A DNA stretch of 64,000 nt, taken from assembly GCA_029964075.1 (NCBI GenBank), contig CM057147.1:17071513-17135512 (forward strand). Reading direction: 5' to 3'. A program made the translations under genes and the position numbers. Below, piece by piece: positions 58,601 through 64,000 of this stretch. Numbering within the stretch: position 1 is the stretch's first letter; each line of letters opens with the position of its first letter. The notes beneath the pieces were generated by a model. It saw only the letters and a program-made list of their open reading frames with translations, was not told the origin of the DNA and did not search any database. This stretch comes from Patiria pectinifera (Eukaryota; Echinodermata; Asteroidea; Valvatida; Asterinidae).

Positions 58601-61600
58601 ATGGTTTATTGTATCAAACTTTCACTTCCAAAAGGCTGAATCGCAGTTTAATTTATAATCATGACTTTAAAAATGGTTATACATTAAAATTTGTTTCTGT
58701 ACTGCCCCAAACTGCCCTGCCTATTACTCCCTGTACCGCCCAAAACCACCAAGCACTGTATCGTATGGATATTTCAGGAAACATTTAGTAAAGGTGCTTA
58801 TTTGTCACATTTAACTGTCTACAGTTGATGTTAACAAAATAACTGTTGCTTTTGTGATGCCACTTTCAACCAAAAACTTTAGGATTACATAAAGTTTGTA
58901 AATTTTTACCGATATCAAAACAGATATTTGCTATGAAAACATGTACACGTACAAATTTCTGATTTGCTTTGCACATTTCAAAACTCACATATTCAGGTTC
59001 GAGCCCAACGAAGCCAGCATCGATGGAAGAAATAGCAGCAGCAATCGCCGTAGCTGAGAAGCAGTACCGTCAGAGACTGCAGCACTACAAGCAGCAGCAA
59101 CAGCAGCCACCCAACCAGGGTCCTGAACAACTTCCCAATGGCAGTCCGGCCTTTAACACGGTACGTATTTATTTTTGGAGTTATTATCTGGCAGACACTC
59201 CTTGAAGCAATAACAACTGGAAAATGGAACTCAGCTCAATTTTTCATCTTGCTATATTCTCCTTATGAATTCCCAGATCCTTCAGATTCCAATGTGAGGT
59301 ATTGGAAGATTTCATATTGAGAAAAGTACTACAGCCCAATCACTACTTCATTACATGGTGCTTGATGCTTCGTAAATATACTCGGAATGGGCCATTGGGT
59401 TTTTATACAATGTATATAAAAAAATTGCAAACAAAATATAACGGAATGTCAGACGTACAATGTGTAACTAACATAGATAATATAGTTGCTATCACCTCAT
59501 GCTAAAAATGTTTAGCATGTAAACATGTTTACAAACTGATAGCAAGAAAGTGTTTAGAGTTGTGTTTACTCGCTAAACACATTTTTTGTAGGCCAGGTAA
59601 TGATACACACAGAGGCAATACTCATAACTCTGTCAAAATTATCAGACTTGGACGTTTGATGTCCCATTTTAAAGTGGAAAGGCGTATCTTGCAAACCAAA
59701 GCTATATTATCTATGTTGGTTACATATTCTACCACTTGCATTCCGTTATATTTTGTTTGCATGTTTTTGATACACACCGTAGAGTAAGGGATAAGGATTC
59801 GGGAGGAATTGAGTTAATCCTAGAGCAGCACCGTTAACATCTGATTAAATATTCAAATGACGTAACCCTTTTGGTTTTTCTTTTTCAGGACAACCTGGAT
59901 GAAATGCCAACCCGCCTTCCAGCAACCCCACCAAGACAGGCATCGGACACTGAGGACAGCCTGAATCAAACAGATCCTAACATTGGACCCACCACTGCCT
60001 CCTCACCAGGAGCACCTACAAAAACCAAATCCTTACCAGCTACTGCAAGGGTGCGTCCTGGCTCCCTTGTCGCACAGAACACAGGACTTGCCATCAGCAG
60101 TGCTGTGGGGGCGAGATTCGGGCTGCCACCCTCCCTCAATGATCATAGCCCTGCCCCTGTTGAGATGGGCAACAAGGAGCGCGTACTGTTCCGCAGCCCT
60201 GTACAAGCCATCACGACATCCCGAGGTGGGAGAACGGTAGCCGTTCACAAACCCAATCACCAGAACGTGGACACGAAGGCATCAAGGGGTACCCCAAAGA
60301 AGGTTGACAACCAAGTCTATGCCTCCCCAGCTGAGATAAAGACATCCATAGCTTCTAAGAGTGGTGAACCATTACAAGACGCGAAGCCAAACAAGGTTGC
60401 GCAGAGCTTTGTGGCTGTAATGGCGGCCGAGAATCACTTCCAGGTCCAGGAGGTAGGCATAGAACCAAACTCAGAGGTCATAGTTACGAGAGACCCTCAG
60501 AGCCTTGGAAAGAGACACCTTAGTGGTGACGACAATCAAACCGCCGGAGCACACACACAGCTGGAAAATGCTCATCAAGCTCCTGAAATTGGATCAGTTC
60601 GAGTAAGCGAGGAAGACAAACCTAAACAGTCCTTTTTAGGATCTTTCTTCCATTGGGGTAAGAAGCAGGAAGCAGAACCCCAATCCCAACATGACTCTAG
60701 CCTTTCGGGTGTCTCACCTTCCAGCCCTGAATCCCCAGGCGCTGCAGCATTGCAGAACAATGCTGCGGATCGTGGTAAATCTCCATATTCAGGTCTTGGG
60801 CAGCAGGCAGCTGCAGAAAGCCACGACTCTGGGATAGACTTAGTGCCGGCTGGAAGCAGTGCTGGAGAGGTCTTTCATGCCGAGTTCGAACCTGTTCATG
60901 CCTCCACACCTGTCAAGTACAGACATGGAAGTAATGAATCTGTTCCACAACCAGAGGTCACAACACCAGATGCTCCTAATAACCGCTTGATGAACTCTCA
61001 GCCTAAAGAAGTGGATTCTGATGATGAGACAGACTCTAGGATTCGAGCATCACTTCCAAGACCATTGAGAGAGACTTCCAGTCAGCATCACCCTATTATC
61101 CCTAGGGATAGTTCCCAGAGACCCAGTAAGCCTTTAGTCACCAGATCCAATCATGTGGGAAACGGCCTACCCGTGACCAATGTCCGGCGGAGAGACTTGC
61201 ACAGAATGCCCATGACATCACTTACGTCAGTCTATGGGTCCTTGAAAACTACAAGTCCTCAGTACGGTGTAACACCAGTTGATCCAGCAGACCTAGATAG
61301 TGTGTTACGTGAGAAGGCTAACCTGGAGGGACGGCTGGAGACACTGGCAGCAGAGACAGAATCGGCTCTGCAGCAAAGAGCTGAGATGCAGACCCAGGTT
61401 GCCTCGCTCCAGGCTCAGCTCAAGACACATGCCTCTGCTGCCGACACAGCCCAACAGCAGCTGTCTACAATGAGCAATGACATGGTTACTGCCCAACAAA
61501 ATCAGGCCCAACTGGAGCAAGCCCTGACAACACTGCAGACAAGCTTGGAGAGTAAAGAGGAGGATTTGGACTCCTTACAGAGGGAGCTGGAAGCCTCCGA

Positions 61601-63496
61601 AGCTACCAGTCAGAGGCTGAATGGCAAGATGGAAGAGGTCAAAGAAGCCTTGGAAACTAAGGAAGTCACCATCGCTGCATTGAAAGCCAAGATTGCTGCC
61701 GTGCAAAAGGAGGCTGAAAAGGCCCACCAAGAACGAACGTATCATTTGGCTGAACTCAAGACCCTGCAAGGAGACGTGGAATCACTGACTAGTGCCAAGG
61801 AGTGGTTTCAAGAACAGTTGCAGACAGCTCAAGAAACGCGCAGTAAGCTCCAGAAAGAGCTCACTGAGACGCAGATTCAGACCAAGAAGCAAGGGGCAGC
61901 CGTGGAGACCCTCAAAGCTGAGAAGGCACAACTCCAGCACCAACTGTCTGAGACGCAGCAGCAGGCACTCAAGGAGAAAGAGTTGATTGCCAAGCACCTG
62001 GAGACCATTGAGGCAGACTTCCTGGCTCGCGAGGCTGCCTTCCAAGACCTCCAAAAGGAGAAAGTGGCTGTCCAGGAAGCCGTTGCCTCCAGAATGGACC
62101 AAATGAATGAAGAGAGGACCAAGCTTTCTAACTTGATAGCAAACTGCGTTGAGCTGGAAAGACAGTTGGATAGGACTCAAAAGGAGTTGGCAGATAAACA
62201 AGCTGATGTTCATAATCTCGATGCTGAAAAGAAAGAATTGGTCAAGAGACTTGCTCTGGTGCAGGTAAGAATAAAATCCAGTTTCAACAAAATTAGAATT
62301 TCAAAATTTGAGTACCAATCACATGTGTATTAAGTTAAGTAATAATTTTTGTCTGTCACATTGCATGTCAACTGAGCTTTATATTTTACTCTTTTTTTTT
62401 TAAAAAGGAGTCACTCCTTTCTCGAGATAAGGAGTTAGAGGCGCTACAAGAAAAGTGTATCGACGCTGAGGCAAAAGTGCATGAACTCCAAAGCAGTGCA
62501 TTGGAGCAACAAGAGTCTTTGCAGAACCACCGGGCTGAGAAGGCTGCTCTGGAAGCTGCCCTGGCAAAAGCCAACCAGGAGAAGAGGGCCTTCGACGAGG
62601 CCCTCCAAAACCTGAGGCAAGACATGGGAAAGGTGGAGAACGGTTTCAAACAGATGAAGCAGGATTTGGGCCAGAAGGATGCTCAAATGGAGTCCTTACT
62701 GCGGGACAAGGAGGAGCTCCAGATGTGCCTGAGAGATTCCGAGGAGCAACTGAAGTACAATCAGCAGAGCATGGACAACTACCAGGAAGACATGAGCAGC
62801 AAGGAGGACGTTCTTGCGGAGCTGAGCAGAGTCAAGAAGGCCTTGGAAGACGAGGTGGCATTGCTGAGTCAGCACCTGGAATCCTCCAAGAAGGCCAACC
62901 AGAAGTCCCAAGCTGTCAGGGCTGGCCTCCAGGAGGAGCTCTCTGAGAGCCGGGATGAGCTGAAAGAGCTGGAGACCCAACTAGAGTCAGCGATGACGGA
63001 GAATGCCCACCTGGAGGGTCAGCTGGAGATGATGGCCGATGAGCAGCAGCGCTTCTCCAACCTCCTCGACGAGAACGCCAAGCTAAAACAAAAGCTGGCC
63101 GAGACGCAGAGTTCGTCTCACAGGGAGCTGGCCGATGAACGGGCGAAGGCATTGCGTCTTGGATCTGACCTGGCTGCCACCCAGAAGGAGTTGAAGGAGA
63201 AGCAGCGCGTCTATGAGTCTGCTGCAAGTGCCTTGACCAAGAAGCTGAAGGAAGCCATGGATGCCAAAGAAGTTGCTGAGGCAGACCTCCAATCCCTACG
63301 TCGGGATGAAGCAGCCAGCAACTTAGAGTTGCAAAATAGACTTGCCAGTCAGCTGGAAGCTGCCAAAAAAGATCTTTCTGCTGCCCTGCGAGAAAGAGAT
63401 GACCTGATGAGGCAGCTAGATGGGCTGAAACAACACATGGAGGAGGAAACGGCAGCATACAAAGAGAAGGTGGCAGAGCTGGAAAACCAACTTCAG
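55639..63496 (+). CDS. GOLGA3: Golgin-160 (golgin subfamily A member 3), 5' part
   Basis: Six coding exons in phase: 55639-56647, 57891-58025, 58244-58366, 58997-59160, 59889-62264 and 62408-63496; a donor follows the last, so the gene leaves the window. They give 1632 codons. Residues 1 to about 940 are a Ser/Pro-rich, acidic, probably disordered head; from about 945 a long heptad coiled coil begins (LREKANLEGRLETL, compare LKEKMRLEGQLEAL in human). Further matches: TSAKEWFQEQLQTAQE, SETQQQALKEKELIAKHL, IEADFLAREAAF, LRLGSDLAATQKELKEK, LTKKLKEAMDAKEVAEADL. Golgin-160 is a peripheral cis-Golgi coiled-coil protein linked to dynein-dependent Golgi positioning and cargo sorting. Exon 4 holds a short Q-rich helix (KQYRQRLQHYKQQQQQ) like the head of the human protein. 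The head is more than twice the human length (about 390 residues). The ATG lies 41 bp after an acceptor; a 6-codon upstream ORF overlaps it. Confidence 0.93.
57476..57795. repeat. CCCTAACCC-started repeat in GOLGA3 intron 1
   Basis: Begins TTAACCCTAACCCTCC and ends near GGCAGGGCTAGG; the ends resemble 43899-44240 and 49823-50205, while the interior (CTTGCCCAGTGCAACGAG, CTGCCTCAGAGTCTGG) differs. Weakly supported. Confidence 0.35.
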
Positions 63497-63640
63497 GTAC
63501 AATGTTGTCTGTGACTTGCTCTTCTGTTTTTGTATTTGTTGAACGTGGAATTTAAGACAGACATGTGGCAAGTCATTATAATGAAACACTTTTTGAAGTC
63601 TCTCTCTAACTGCATGCATTTTTAACAACGTTTGTGTATT

Positions 63641-64000
63641 AAAGGGAATGAACAACATGTGCTTTTGCTGCAATTTTCAGAAATAAATGGATTTGGAGGA
63701 TTAGTATGTTATAGCAAATATTGTTTAACTGACTTGTTTCACGTTTTGGGCTCGTAGATGCTGGAAAAACCAAGAAAACCAATCATGTTCTTGTAATCTG
63801 GTTTCCTGACCTTAATTAAGATAAAACGGAGCAATTTATAGATTTTGGGGAATTGTAAGGTCATGTAATCAGTCTCGCAGGCTTGTGCCCCTTCACAGGT
63901 GTGTAATCAATTGCAAAGAAAATGCGGAATAACTAAATATGACAAGGAAAAAGCCAGTTTTCTCCAACGCTGGTCGGGTGACCAGTGTTGGAAAAATACA
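63641..64000. mobile_element. Double-hairpin MITE family, copy E (cut by window)
   Basis: AAAGGGAATGAACAACATGT start in the orientation of copy A; keeps TTTCAGAAATAAATGG, AGATGCTGGAAAAACCAAG and the central palindrome region TGGTCGGGTGACCA at about 63971. In the GOLGA3 intron after coding exon 6; it runs off the end. Confidence 0.7.

Overview
This is a eukaryotic, intron-rich, transposon-rich window. Four multi-exon genes can be rebuilt from conserved protein motifs plus phase-consistent splice sites. An IgGFc-binding-domain gene, 4-fold dispersed tRNA-derived SINEs, many TA- and TTAA-flanked MITEs and frequent TACATGTA words suggest a marine invertebrate deuterostome, most likely an echinoderm. 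The sequence alone does not settle the species.

Layout. 1-5.4 kb: no gene; a 3.4-kb long-inverted-repeat DNA element (729-4093) carries a nested hAT-like element. 5.47-8.46 kb (+): a membrane-anchored IgGFc-binding-domain protein (extracellular domain exon, transmembrane exon, basic Ser/Pro tail exon). 8.5-19 kb: gene-poor, with fold-back elements, SINEs and a small duplicated scrap of the first gene at 17.99-18.1 kb. 19.0-35.0 kb (-): a class I phosphatidylinositol transfer protein, complete in 10 coding exons (267 aa). 37.0-51.4 kb (-): TBCCD1, complete in 17 coding exons (548 aa). 51.4-55.6 kb: the divergent TBCCD1/GOLGA3 intergenic region, with a Mutator-like MITE (itself holding a 94-bp perfect hairpin) and a pogo/Tigger-like remnant. 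55.6-64 kb (+): the first six coding exons (1632 codons) of GOLGA3/golgin-160, which continues past the window.

How the genes relate. The IgGFc-binding protein looks like a surface or mucosal recognition protein and is unrelated to the rest. The other three are all Golgi-linked in known biology: class I PITPs supply PI/PC for Golgi PI4P, TBCCD1 positions the centrosome and Golgi, and golgin-160 is a Golgi tether and dynein-linked positioning protein. PITP and TBCCD1 lie in tandem about 2 kb apart; TBCCD1 and GOLGA3 are head-to-head about 4.2 kb apart. Shared regulation is only an inference.

Most of the remaining sequence, including introns, is non-autonomous DNA transposons whose termini and target-site duplications can be read directly, plus SINEs, one LINE 3' end and several tandem repeats. 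No retrovirus-like or capsid-bearing element was recognised.
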